A stretch of 64,000 nt of DNA from NCBI GenBank assembly GCA_020002185.1, contig JAHLWY010000260.1:1-64000 (forward strand). The letters run 5' to 3'. The translations under genes were made by a program, and so were the position numbers. The notes beneath the pieces are model-generated. The model worked only from the letters and a program-made list of their open reading frames with translations. It made no database searches and had not been told where the DNA came from. This document shows positions 35,660 through 45,728 of this stretch, piece after piece; the stretch's first letter is position 1; the number at the start of each line of letters is the position of its first letter. This DNA is from Paraescarpia echinospica. Taxonomy: Eukaryota; Annelida; Polychaeta; Sabellida; Siboglinidae.

Positions 35660-35960
35660 TCGGTGAAATATCACGCGATAACCCGTCTATTTGCCTAAAA
35701 GAGGGGGGGTGCCACGCGATAACCCGTCTATTTGCCTGAAAGAAGAGGGCTTTGACGCGATAACCCGTCTATTTGCCTGAAACAGGAGGGATGCCACGCG
35801 ATAACCCGTCTATTTGCTTGAAAGAGGAGGGCTTTGACGCGACAACCCGTCTATTTGCCTGAAAGAGGAGTGATTTGATGCAATAACCCGTCTATTTGCC
35901 TGAAAGATGAGGGATGTCATGCAATAACCCGTCCATCTCTATCCCTCCTCCTCCTCGCTT
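35660..35960. repeat. Minisatellite in Polinton A core, about 52-bp units
   Basis: Six units share ACGCGATAACCCGTCTATTT followed by GCCTGAAAGAGGAGGG and a variable spacer. A diverged unit recurs near 36030. Confidence 0.9.
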
Positions 35961-36424
35961 TTAGCGTTTCAGCGCCGTAGATTGGTAAATCTCATCCGTA
36001 GTCTCGTGCGATATCTCGTCCGTTGTCGCAGTAACCCGTCTATTCCGAGTTTCTTGAGGTCGACTTTGCTTGTTTGTGTAAGGCTATTAGTAAGGTTCCC
36101 AACACATGCTTTGCATTACACTATGAAAAAGACACAATATGAGGTGTGCACCTCTTATTCATGAACAACACAAACGTATTTACATGTCACACTCCATAAC
36201 TACAAGAACCAGATACTAGACATTGATACAGAGTCTTGCAAAGTTTAATCGTATACAAGACAAAAGAAAGTTATTTACAGGTCACCCTCCATTACTGTCA
36301 GAACCATTTGTTTCATAGTGTTTCGCCACTGTTTCGAAACGGCTTCTTGCAACCAAGTATTCATATTACACAACTGTTCGACTGTCACGTCGGATAGCTT
36401 CACACCTGCGTCTATCAAAACACT
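35961..36424. other. Polinton A core, right spacer
   Basis: No gene recognised between the minisatellite and the end of the right zinc-finger gene. Confidence 0.5.
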
Positions 36425-37545
36425 CTAACAGTCTTTCACCTCTGCAGTTGAATTAATGACCTCCACAGCCTCGTCAAAATGCATGCAAATTTGAATGTCA
36501 TCAGATAACATACAATCGTGATGAAATTTACTAGGATGGTCTATCTCGCAACCACGGCATTGTCGTCTTGAGAGTTCAAAGATGCTACATGCTATGTGAC
36601 GTGCAAGCGTCTTCTTCATTTCGGTCACAGGGAAATCAATGGTAAAGTTCGGACCAGCAAAATCAGGAGGGAAAGTTGCGACGTTGGCAGGCTGGGTAGA
36701 AGTTGTGACATTGACAGCGTGGGTAGTTGTGACGTCGTTAGGAACGGAAGTTGGTGTCGATGCGGTCCCGTTGTCGTTAATCGTCTCTGTCGACACAGAG
36801 ACCATTCGTTGCCGCTTTAGTGGTAGCGGGCCTTCAATTTAGTCCTGCAAGAATATTTCAATAACATTTAAAAATATTAAAGATTGCATGGGAATAGTAC
36901 ACCGTTGCTAGAGTACGGTGATACAAGGACCGGTAGGAAACAATGATAAGAAGTGACGTGATAGGAAGTAAGGTGACAAGTTATATGGATACCAAAAAAA
37001 AAATTGTCGACAAAAATTACCCGTGGACGCATCTGTATAGGGAGTTAAGACGTTGGCAGATGTTGATATGAAGAACAACGTAGGGGAAGCCATAATCTTG
37101 GAAGGAAAGACGTAACAGAATATTGTGTACCCGGATGTTAACAAGTAATAGACGAGTCCAACCATATAGGAAATAATAACAGGGGACGTCATTTTAGGGG
37201 AAGTATAGGTACGGAAATACCATTTTAGCGGAAGTATAGACACGGGGAGTGACATTTTAGGTGAAAGCATATAGTAAAACAATATAAAGTATGACTTACC
37301 ACAAGCGCTTCCAAATTGGCCTCCTCGGCCGTCTTCTTCCGGCGGGCACAACATCCGCTGGTGATATGTTGCTTGGAATTACATTTCCGTGTGAACGATC
37401 CCCTATAGTCTGGGAAGGTGAAGGGTCTCTGCGATGGTGGTAGATATCTCGGGGTCAGTAGGGACTCCTCCTCGGCAGTGTTCGTTCGAATCATATCACT
37501 CGAGTCTGATGTATCGCGAGGGCAGTAATATGATATCTTCAACAT
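36425..37545 (-). pseudogene. Zinc-finger protein of Polinton A, right-arm copy (full length, stop in exon 2)
   Basis: This is the inverted copy of 32930-33967. Exon 1 is 37545-37300, the donor is GTAAGT at 37299, the acceptor TTCTTGCAG ends at 36845, and exon 2 is 36844-36425. The second codon of exon 2 is TAA (36841-36839), where the left copy has TAC, so the spliced message would end there. In exon 1 the second finger cysteine is lost (PDY instead of PDC). Exon 2 extends past the end of the inverted repeat and adds a tail with IQICMHFDEAVEV that the left copy lacks. This suggests it is closer to the original full-length gene. Confidence 0.75.
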
Positions 37546-37740
37546 GATGATGTTAGCCGTGGTGTCGTTGTGATACGAATGATAGTCCGACTGGTAGAGC
37601 TCCGCGTTTATATAGTTAGTGAATGTGCCGAAAGGTCACGTGGGCGTGCCGAACGAGCACAGACCTCAGAGTAGAAAGTACACGAACGAATTGCAGAAAA
37701 GATCAGACTTGTGAATCGAATACCAGTTCAAACCAATTTG

Positions 37741-38836
37741 CAAACAGGATTAAAAGTGTGTTGGAACGTTTGTTTGAACGTTTGTCAGTGAAAGTTTGCA
37801 AAGTTGTATGTTTAAAAGTATAATTGAAGGTATACTTATATGGTGAAGGTTAATGTTGGGTGGTCTGTATGTATGTATGTATGTATGTATGTACGTATGT
37901 ATGTAAGTATGTATGTATGTATGTATGTATGTATGTATGTATGTATGTCTCTATGTCTGTGATTATGTATATATCTATGTATGTATATATACGAGGTCGT
38001 TTTCGGTTACCCATGCTAGGTTAGGGCTTTTATGATAGAATATTGTTTGAAAGGTTTTTACCGAAGAAGCACGAATTTAAATACTACAGTATGAAAACAG
38101 ATCAAAAACGATCTAATGTTAGATTGTACACTTAACTGTTAACACAGTAAACTATATAAATACTGGTACACCCTGTCTGGAAGATTATTATGGTCATATA
38201 CTGTTCATCGTAACGCTTCACTTTGTTACACGCCTGTTTCGAAAAAGAGGTTGGCCACCAATCTTTATTCGATCAGTTTGGTGTCAAGACCACCAAGTTG
38301 ACATCGTGTCTCGCGCATAGCGCATCGCGCATAGCGCATCGCGCATACCGCATCGCTTGTGTTTACTTCTTTACATACGTACATACGTGTGGATTAAGAA
38401 TGATAGCATGCTAAAAGGTTGAAACAATACTGTTGATCTCTAGATGCAGATGAAACACAGATGAGACTTGAACAGGGAAGACCACTTCAAAACAGTTTGG
38501 AACCAGTTTGCGAACAGTTTTCAAGCGACGCTCAAGTGAGATATGGCTGGTAAGTATAAATGTTATATGTCGATACCCGGCTGTTCTTCCAACACACAGA
38601 GCATTCAATACCAGTTGATACCAGTTTATACCATGGGTTCAATATAGTTCTTACAAATGTTGGCTAACCAAATCACAATGATAGCTTTGACGTAATACAG
38701 GGAGTGTGGACTCGCTCCTGTGACAAACAAACAAGTCCAGACACGTCTCCAGGACACAGTAGCACACAGAAGCGTCGGTTTTCTAGTGTGTTGACAAAAC
38801 TAGCAAAGAAACTTCTAGAATGAAAAATTACAGGGG
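37741..38836. repeat. 1.1-kb insertion in the right arm of Polinton A
   Basis: The sequence is absent from the left arm and bounded by AATTTG at 37735-37740 and 38837-38842. It contains a GTAT microsatellite (about 37867-37985) and a short GCGCATAGCGCATC repeat near 38312-38350. No coding signature and no clear inverted ends. Confidence 0.7.
37867..37985. repeat. (GTAT)n microsatellite
   Basis: About 28 units of GTAT with a few variants. Confidence 0.95.
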
Positions 38837-38844
38837 AATTTGAC

Positions 38845-39240
38845 GTCACTGTTGATGACATCACATGATGGGATTACCTTTCTACGCGAAAGTTCAAAAC
38901 AATGGCTAACCAAATGACTACCTGTTTGACCAAATCACCTCGCGTATAGAATTACTGCACGTACCATGACGTCACTCACTGACCATGACGTCACATCACG
39001 GAACTATATTCAAGAGCGCAAGTTCAAAACGATGGCTAACCAAATCACTACCTGTTTGACCAAATCACATCGCGCACAAAATTACTGCGCGTACCATGAC
39101 GTCACTGACCATGACGTCACATGGTGGGATTACATTCCTGCACGATAGGTCAAAATGTTGATTAACCAAATCACTACCTGTTTGACCAACTCACATCGCG
39201 CACAGAATTACTGTGTGTATCAATTTAATGACGCCATACA
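38845..39240. promoter_or_regulatory. TGACGTCA array in the right arm
   Basis: Counterpart of 32329-32730. Five TGACGTCA octamers remain in three tandem units, one site having decayed to TGACGCCA. It is now separated from the gene's TATA box (37606-37615) by the 1.1-kb insertion. Confidence 0.55.
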
Positions 39241-39929
39241 GGGTGCGCACGCTCACGCTCGCAACAAACATGTCCAGACACGTCTCGAGTACGGGTTTTA
39301 TAAGAGACACGAATTTAGGCACTACCGTACGGAAATGATACCAAAGGTCTAATTCCAAGATGGTCGCTTTGTTAAAAAAAAACGAGGCTATTGGTTTTGA
39401 TATAACATAGTCCTATATGTAGTCTACATTTCGTATACATTACTTCAGATAAAACGACCTCCGCTGAATTTATAATCCTTTTATTATAAATTACGCCTTA
39501 TTGTAACATCACATTTTAGACATGTCATCGTCAACCAAATAAGGGCTCGGTCCCTTGGCGGAGACTCGGCCTACGGGCCAAGCAATCTTGTGTGACATAT
39601 CCAAATGCTGTTCGGTATATATATTTTTTTAAAGTCGTATTTTACCTTTACGATAATAGCTCCTATCCTTTAATATGGGGAAAATTCCGTATCCTTTACA
39701 TGGGAGTTTCCTGGTGCAAATCCCTATTTTTTAACATGGGAAAAAAAGACTATCTTTTAACACGGGCGCTCCATCGGTGGAAATCCCTATGTTTGAACAT
39801 GGAACCGGAACTACTTTTCTACTTCCTATCTTTTACCCCGGGCGCGCCTCGGTGGAAATCCCTATCTTTTAACATGGGATTTCCTCCAGGGCGTGTCAGC
39901 GTAACTCGTGGATCACCTATATTACTACT

Positions 39930-41633
39930 CTCCAGCTTTGAGGCCATCTGTACCGATTCATCTTTCTCTGCTTATTTTGTGTGCATTGATCGCCCTCCAG
40001 GACAACCTTCCCTTTCATTGAAGAATTGCAGGATCTAATTGAAAATCCGGCAACTATTTATTCAGAATTTTATATACTCGGTGATTTTAATCTTCATCTG
40101 GACACACCTTCATCAACAACATATACATTTAATGACATTCTGTCATCCTATGACATGAAACAACACGTTACCTTCTAAACACACATACATGGCCACTGGC
40201 TCGATCTCTTAATCACCCGTTCAGATTATAACAATATTCAGACACATACTTCTTCAGGTGATTTATCAGACCACCACACTGTCATTGCTGATCTCAAAGT
40301 TTCTAGAATTCCCGCAGAGTCCAAACACAATGTGTTTTACCGACCAATCCATAAGATTGAAATTGCTGCATTAATGACAGACATCCTTAAATCCGACCTC
40401 ATCAGTAACCCCAAAGAACATCTGTCAGATCTGTGTCGACAGTACTGTCAAGTACTCAAAGATTTATTTAATAAACATGCACCCCTGAGATCTAAATCTG
40501 TGTCCCAAAAGCCACATTCTCCATGGATGACTCCTGAAATTCTACAATCTAAAAAGCGCCGGCGTTATCTTAAACGTGTATGGCGCAAATCACGCTCGCC
40601 TTTGGACAGACCACGATATTCTAAACAGTGTCACTATTGCAACAGACAAATGGCCAAAGCTAAATCAAATTATTACACAAACATGGTCTCGAGTAATCCT
40701 GATAACCCACGTCAGCTATTGAACTGCACAACTCATATTTTACACAGACGGCCGCCTCCATCTCTACATAGTCATGTGTCAGTCACATCTCTGTGCGACT
40801 CGTTTTCTAGTAATTTCAAAGATAAAATAAGTCTTATACGTTCTGCTTTTCCATGTCACACTTTAAGTACTGTAAATGTGGACTCCTCACAAGTACATTC
40901 TCCACTTGTATTGTTTGAGTCAGCCACAGTGGATGAAGTGAGGAAAATAATAATATCCTCCCAAATAAGTCATGTGATCTCGATCCATTGCCAACCATAT
41001 ACTACTAATAGCTTGTCTTGACTCTTTACTTGGTACAGTAACAAATGTCATAAAGTTATCACTGAGTTCGGGTAAATTCCCAGATGATTTTAAACATGCA
41101 CATGTAAATCCTCTTCCCAAGAAGACTTCTCCGCCAAAAGATGATTTCAAAAATTATAGGCCAATTTCAAATCTTAGCTTTATTTCTAAGATACTTGAGA
41201 AAGTTATAGCAAGCAGTCTAAGGTCTAATATCAGCTCAACTTGTTTATCCAGTGTGCTCCAATCAGCATACAAACAATTTAATTCTAGAGAGACTGCTCT
41301 CCTAAAAGTACACAATGATGTTATATTAAACATTGATAAAGGCAAAGTAACTGCACTTACCTTGCTTGATCTGTCTGCCGCCTTTGATACCGTTGATCAC
41401 AACACTCTTGTCAAACGTTTATCAATATGGTATGGTATATCTGACACAGCTCTGACCTGGTTTTCTTCATATCTAACCAATAGACATCAATGTATAAAGA
41501 TAGATAATTAATGTTCAACCTCACTCCCCACTTCATGTGGCATTCCCCACGGTTCCACTCAGCTCTGTAATCCAAAGTCATAACTTGGATCATCACCTTT
41601 ATGCAGATGACACACAGTTTCCTTGGCCACGCC
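39930..41633 (+). pseudogene. 2A-type LINE, piece 2: endonuclease end and reverse transcriptase start
   Basis: Resumes at FEAICTDSSF right after Polinton A. It then gives the endonuclease C-terminal blocks (YILGDFNLHLD and SDHHTVIADL), a long linker (40332-41021) and the polymerase start (NYRPISNLSFISKILEKV). The first catalytic block follows (LLDLSAAFDTVDH), then a damaged PHGS block and YADDTQ near 41600-41615. Several frameshifts are present, and a few residues are missing between PHGS and YADD. It ends at the CACGCC duplication where Polinton B starts. Confidence 0.85.
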
Positions 41634-42050
41634 AGTAGTAGCATGGTCCATCTGGGACATCACCCGAGGCGGGGCGGGGGCCCCCATGGAGAAATTCTAA
41701 GATGGCGCCTATCAAGTGACCTAGTCCATGGTGGAAAGAAGTGGAAGTAGTGCCACCTGGGGAATATAATATGTGTACTGGATGACTGTAAGATGAATTC
41801 CTATGTGATATCGCGTATAAGTAGATATGAAAAAGCACCATATTTCAAAGTTTACAATGTTTTAATTATTTATCAACACCAATGCACCCTTAGCAATATA
41901 AATTATAATTTTGAAAACGGTGTGTATGAGTTATACGTTAAATCTTACACATAGGAGAGTTATTTGTTTGTTGATAGTCAGTCCGATTATGCAGACTCAT
42001 TGCATAGAGATAAGTTGCATAATACAAGTCATATTGACTAGTAGTCTGCT
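41634..42050. repeat. Polinton B left terminal inverted repeat
   Basis: Reverse-complement match to 55305-55717 over about 415 bases with few differences. The outer part is GC-rich (GGCGGGGCGGGGGCCCCC is near the tip in mirrored form) and the inner part is AT-rich. Confidence 0.92.
41793..41954 (+). CDS. 53-codon frame in the left inverted repeat, conserved in both arms
   Basis: An ATG-to-TAG frame begins MNSYVISRISRYEKAP. The opposite arm has the same frame (55558-55397, minus) with the same length and only two residue changes. No known family. It could be chance conservation because the arms are nearly identical, so coding status is weak. Confidence 0.3.
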   Translation: MNSYVISRISRYEKAPYFKVYNVLIIYQHQCTLSNINYNFENGVYELYVKSYT

Positions 42051-42494
42051 ACTGAGGTGGAATTAGCCTGTCACGACGTCGTAGTGGAAGTAGTGCCTCC
42101 ACCCGGCGGAATGTAATGGAGGTAGTGCCTCCTGCGGGGGTTAGATATATGTGTGTGTGTGTGTGTGTGAATGCGCGTGTATGAAAGAACTAACGAAACA
42201 CAAGAGTATACGAGTGCACACGAATTTTATTGACGAAGCATACATGAAACCGTGGTTTATTAACCAAAGACTAGCGGATTGTGACATGACTTGCGGGTGA
42301 GCGAACACCGCGACAGAGGTCGTGAGCTTAGGGGTCATGACGACCGCGCCAGTGGCTCGTAGGATGGTAGTATACGACTTACGGGTGAGCGAACACCGCG
42401 GCAGAGGCCGTGAGCTTACGGGTGTGTGACCATCGCGCCATAGGCTCGAATCACAATGCGATGATGATGATACCTGTCCGTTAATGAAACACGG
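42051..42494. other. Polinton B spacer with 90-bp duplicated unit
   Basis: A GT microsatellite lies at 42149-42169. Two tandem units of about 90 bases (GGGTGAGCGAACACCGCG plus a following GTGAGCTTA) lie at about 42290-42455. No gene. Confidence 0.7.
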
Positions 42495-42947
42495 TTAGTG
42501 CAGTTGTTTAAGCCAATCAAATACACGGCAGTCGTTTGTGACCAGATCAGTGCCGAAACCGTTCACGAATTCCTTCATGGGAAGTCCGCGACAACGAAAC
42601 ATGAGATAAGCAACACAGTACTGTCCACAAACGTTAGACACGGGACTCTGCAGTCTCTTCGAATTATGAGTCCACGTTACACAATGTTTATCCAAGAATC
42701 GACGGAACTCGACGTGTCGTGGCGGCAAGCCGTAAGAGCAGAAGTATTCGCCGCGACCGTTGGCGTCGACGTAGAGCGCTATCCAATGTTCACCGGGTTT
42801 ACCCATGTCGTGCGTGTTGCACACGAAGGCGACGGGGTAAGCGTCTATCTGGAGAGCGAGTAGTACGTTTTTGGGTACGATCCCACGGATGATGGCACGG
42901 GCGTGCGATTCACGGGTGAGTAGGCGGACGAGCTACAGGGTTTCCAT
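42495..42947 (-). pseudogene. Adenain-type cysteine protease of Polinton B
   Basis: The frame from ATG 42947 overlaps the major capsid stop codon (TGATG). Codon 5 is TAG (42933-42935), after which the same frame stays open to 42495. The catalytic His is in GEHWIALYVD and the catalytic Cys in CGQYC, the order and spacing of the adenovirus-type maturation protease (family C5). The enzyme cleaves capsid precursor proteins during virion maturation. The early stop means initiation would have to use a later start (the first internal ATG is at 42806-42808, just before the catalytic His), or the copy is dead. Confidence 0.8.
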
Positions 42948-44263
42948 CAGTAGTCGTAGATGACGTTGCGACTCTTGTCGATCTCTAGCACGGACTCGAA
43001 CTCGGCGTAGCCGATGACGTTCACGGTGGTCGGCAGCGCGTCGCGGAAATGAATCTCGACGCGCAGGTTGCCCTTTTGTACCAGATGGAAGCAGCAGTCG
43101 TCGCACTCATCGGGGGTGAGGTCCAAGCCGAAGAAGGTGTAGCCGTGTCTGAAGTCGGCGCGAGACAAGCCGTTGCCTTCGTCCTGCCACACCTTACCGG
43201 TCCAGGTGAACAGGTTGTGGTAGCACCTGACAAAGAGATTGTTGTCGAAATTGGGCTGAAAAGGTTTGGAGGGTATCTCTCGTCCGTCAACGTACAAGGC
43301 GAGGAAGTTGATGTGGTTGTTTTTAGCGTGAAAGGGATTTCTGGGGTAGCTTCCGTTGTAGGCGTCGTTATCGACGCAGCACAGCACGAGACGTTTCGGA
43401 AGAGTGCCAAGAAAGAGATTCTCGTGCGTGTGCGAGCGGGTACCTGTGGGAATGGAGTAGACCTTGCAGTCGACGGGTCGCATCGGATACTTGGCGGTGT
43501 TTTTTTCGAGGGCTTTGATGTGAGCCATCTGCACGCCCGGATTCAGAGTGGCCTTCTTGACGAACAGTGCAGCATTGACGATCTTTATCTTGTAGTCGGG
43601 GTTGGCGCCGCCTGCCATGAGCGCGAACGAATCCTTCCTGCGTACCAGACGTATCTTGACCTCGACGCCGTTGATGAGGAATTTATCCTGTAGGAACAGG
43701 TCCACGTGGAGACGACCGATCATGTCGACGACGCGACTCTGGGCGATCATGTTGCGTCTGGTGACGAACCCGGCGTTGGCTGCATCGCCGACATCTATTT
43801 CGACGGCCTCCATACGATTGCCCGTGTCCTTGTGCCACATCTGAGTCGTCAGTTGCGTCTCCTTGGCATCGTCGCCGTAACTGAGCAGCGTCTCTATGTA
43901 GGTGCAGTACGGGTACGTGTTGGTCGACGGAGTCACGAGCGTTCCGTTCAGGTAGACGTCGACCTGACTGAAGAGCGAATGGACCCAATCATTCACGGGC
44001 CCGACGGGATCGGCGGCGGCGAGGTCGGTTCCGTCGACACGAGTCACCTTCGCCTGAACGTGAAGCATCGTGCTGGCGAGATCCAGGTAATCATCTCCCG
44101 AACCGGGTACGTCGAATTCGATCGGTCCACCCGAGTCGAACGATGACATCGGTTGGTGTTGTACCGTGTGACTATCGATGATGCTGGTCTGAGTCGGAGG
44201 CACGGCGAAGAGATCGAGCTCGCTCTTGAGCCCCTCACACGACAGTTTATGCACGAACGCCAT
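42947..44263 (-). CDS. Major capsid protein of Polinton B (double jelly-roll)
   Basis: A complete open frame; the ATG at 44263 (MAFVHKLSCEGLKSELDLF) is preferred over one 7 codons upstream because related proteins start with this text. The protein is about 438 residues, the usual length for Polinton major capsid proteins, which adopt the double jelly-roll fold and build the virion shell. Such genes are often annotated in animal genomes as F54H12.2-like. Recognisable blocks are PIEFDVPGSGDDYLDL, VNDWVHSLFSQVDVYLNG and a C-terminal RNVIYDY. Its start overlaps the end of the upstream pVI-like gene and its stop overlaps the protease start. No damage seen. Confidence 0.88.
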   Translation of the reverse strand: MAFVHKLSCEGLKSELDLFAVPPTQTSIIDSHTVQHQPMSSFDSGGPIEFDVPGSGDDYLDLASTMLHVQAKVTRVDGTDLAAADPVGPVNDWVHSLFSQVDVYLNGTLVTPSTNTYPYCTYIETLLSYGDDAKETQLTTQMWHKDTGNRMEAVEIDVGDAANAGFVTRRNMIAQSRVVDMIGRLHVDLFLQDKFLINGVEVKIRLVRRKDSFALMAGGANPDYKIKIVNAALFVKKATLNPGVQMAHIKALEKNTAKYPMRPVDCKVYSIPTGTRSHTHENLFLGTLPKRLVLCCVDNDAYNGSYPRNPFHAKNNHINFLALYVDGREIPSKPFQPNFDNNLFVRCYHNLFTWTGKVWQDEGNGLSRADFRHGYTFFGLDLTPDECDDCCFHLVQKGNLRVEIHFRDALPTTVNVIGYAEFESVLEIDKSRNVIYDY

Positions 44264-44651
44264 CGTCGAATATATCGGCCTCACGACGATGCTTCCTCTT
44301 GTGTCTCCTGGCTGTATTGACTCGTTTCGCAGCGGGTGCGCGTCTTATACGCTTACGCGGTTGAACGCCAGGGGTCAAGAGGTCGCTGATCATGTCTCTA
44401 CCGGCAGCGCTGACGCGACGTTTGGCGGCCGTTCTGATGTTCTGAACCGACAGGACGTCGTCGGCTATGCGTGCGCCGGTCGACACCGCTCTCCTTCCCA
44501 ACGCCACGGCACCTCTCTTGACGACCGGCATGACGCTACGCAGTAGACCTCCGAATAGACTTCCTAGTCCGTGTCCTTGTTGGTATCGGGCACCCGCGAA
44601 ATAGGGAAGCGCACCGCCCGCTTGACGAGCGTAGTAGTCGTTGTAATTCAT
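44247..44651 (-). CDS. Basic pVI/pX-like minor virion protein
   Basis: 134 residues and intact. The N-terminal part has GGALPYFAGARYQQGHGLGS, a glycine-rich amphipathic segment (LFGGLLRSVMPVVKR) and then a strongly basic C-terminus with KRKHRR. This pattern is conserved among Polinton and adintovirus small proteins compared with adenovirus pVI or pX, which act in membrane lysis or bind the genome. The GG and GR sites could be cut by the protease. Overlaps the major capsid gene by about 17 bases. Confidence 0.75.
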   Translation of the reverse strand: MNYNDYYARQAGGALPYFAGARYQQGHGLGSLFGGLLRSVMPVVKRGAVALGRRAVSTGARIADDVLSVQNIRTAAKRRVSAAGRDMISDLLTPGVQPRKRIRRAPAAKRVNTARRHKRKHRREADIFDDGVRA

Positions 44652-44657
44652 CTCTCT

Positions 44658-45449
44658 CTAGAACAGTGCCGTCCGTCGCCGTTGGAAATGAAGTGTCACC
44701 GTCACCTTACCGACCTCGAATGGCACGCGTCGTCCGGTGTCGTCTCTTATATCTATCTGGATCGTGCCAAACTATTTGGAGAGCACGGGTACGTAGGGAG
44801 TCTTGTCGCCGTGGCTACCGCTCACCGGGACGATGCGCAGCAGTGGTACGAGGCTGTCACCGACAACTCGCGGTTCCACGACATCCGTGTAGACGTAGAG
44901 CGATTCGAGTCCTCGTTCCATGTTGATCACGGTGTCGGCTTCCATGATATATACCTTGATCTCGGGAGCCGCTGGATCCTTCAGGAGTGCCGACAGCTTA
45001 TATTTGCGAAAACCGAGAACGCTGTTCAGCATAGCGGAGTGGAAAACGGTATTCGGTAGCATGTGCACCGTTATCTTATGCGTGATGATGGTGTAGCTCA
45101 GTTTCACCCGTCCCTCCCCCGCCACGCGACGTAGAGCGGCGTTAATGGCGAGGATTAGCGACCACGGATCTTTATAGTGTCCGGTCCTGATTCTGGTAGT
45201 CTTCGTGTGCATGGGCCACGGGTTCTTCTCTTCGTCTATCGGTAGCGTTACAGCGAAATGCGCGTCGTCGCCTACAACGTTGTGCCAACTGTGGGGGTAC
45301 TGTATCTCCACCAGTCCACACTCCCATTGACCCGGTAGTAGTAGGATACGTTGCGGTAGCGTCGTGACGTAGTGGGTCGGCGTGTTATCGGGGTGCGTGC
45401 GCATGGAAGCATTGCTAGGCAACGTGAGATAGAAATCACTCGTTGTCAT
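44658..45449 (-). pseudogene. Minor capsid protein (penton-type single jelly-roll)
   Basis: Starts at ATG 45449 (MTTSDFYLTLPSNASM), the typical opening of the Polinton minor capsid protein, which forms the pentameric vertex. An in-frame TAG at 44772-44774 ends the frame after 225 residues. The same frame then continues for 37 more codons with text characteristic of the family's C-terminus (IQIDIRDDTGRRVPFE), to a TAG at 44658. The product is therefore short of its last strand by one nonsense mutation. The start overlaps the preceding small gene. Confidence 0.82.
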
Positions 45450-45695
45450 TTTTCAACGTCGGGCTGGGTAGCAGGTAACCCATCGAACTGCTCAACAGGG
45501 CCGTCCGCAGAGTCGGATTCGCGTGGTGTCCGAACGACAGGTGGTAGATGCTGACCAAGATGACCGTGTACAAGACGCGGTGCCGAATATGTGCCACGGA
45601 GTCCTCTCTTTCTGTGGTGGCGGAGAGGTGTCGACTACGTCTTCTTCTTCGTCGACGTCACTAACGGTGACCCGTGATCTCGTCTCGTCCGTCAT
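45437..45695 (-). pseudogene. Small hydrophobic protein upstream of the minor capsid gene
   Basis: An ATG at 45695 begins an acidic segment (SDVDEEEDVVDTSPPP). After about 35 codons the sensible text moves to another frame with a hydrophobic helix (VLYTVILVSIYHLSFG), then LSSSMGYLLP, and ends with a TGA at 45437 that overlaps the next gene's ATG. I infer one frameshift near 45590. A small membrane protein in this place is usual in Polintons, with unknown role. This is a modest-confidence call. Confidence 0.45.
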
Positions 45696-45728
45696 GAGTG
45701 GACGACTGATATCGTGTCGGAAGCGCGA

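Larger units (their letters stand above)
31677..39929. mobile_element. Polinton A: compact, non-autonomous Polinton/Maverick
   Basis: The element begins AGTAGTAAT and ends ATTACTACT and is bounded by CTCCAG at 31671-31676 and 39930-39935, the 6-bp target duplication typical of Polintons. Excising it with one CTCCAG rejoins the LINE coding text. Its arms are very long inverted repeats (31677-33959 and 36513-39929), each with a spliced zinc-finger gene pointing inward. The 2.5-kb core keeps a single conserved Polinton gene (34495-35542). No capsid, protease, ATPase, polymerase or integrase gene is present, so it could only have moved with help. The core also holds two kinds of tandem repeats. 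Confidence 0.9.
36513..39929. repeat. Polinton A right terminal inverted repeat
   Basis: Partner of 31677-33959. It is about 1.1 kb longer because of an insertion at 37741-38836; without it the two arms differ by only a few tens of bases. The outer end carries the CCTATCCTTTAACATGG units. Confidence 0.92.

Noticed and set aside
35660..35960. Regular 52-bp repeats considered as a CRISPR array
   Set aside because: The spacers between conserved blocks are themselves repeated and the host is an animal; this is a minisatellite.
43049..43693. Long + strand frame opposite the major capsid gene
   Set aside because: Shadow of the GC-rich capsid gene, without family resemblance.
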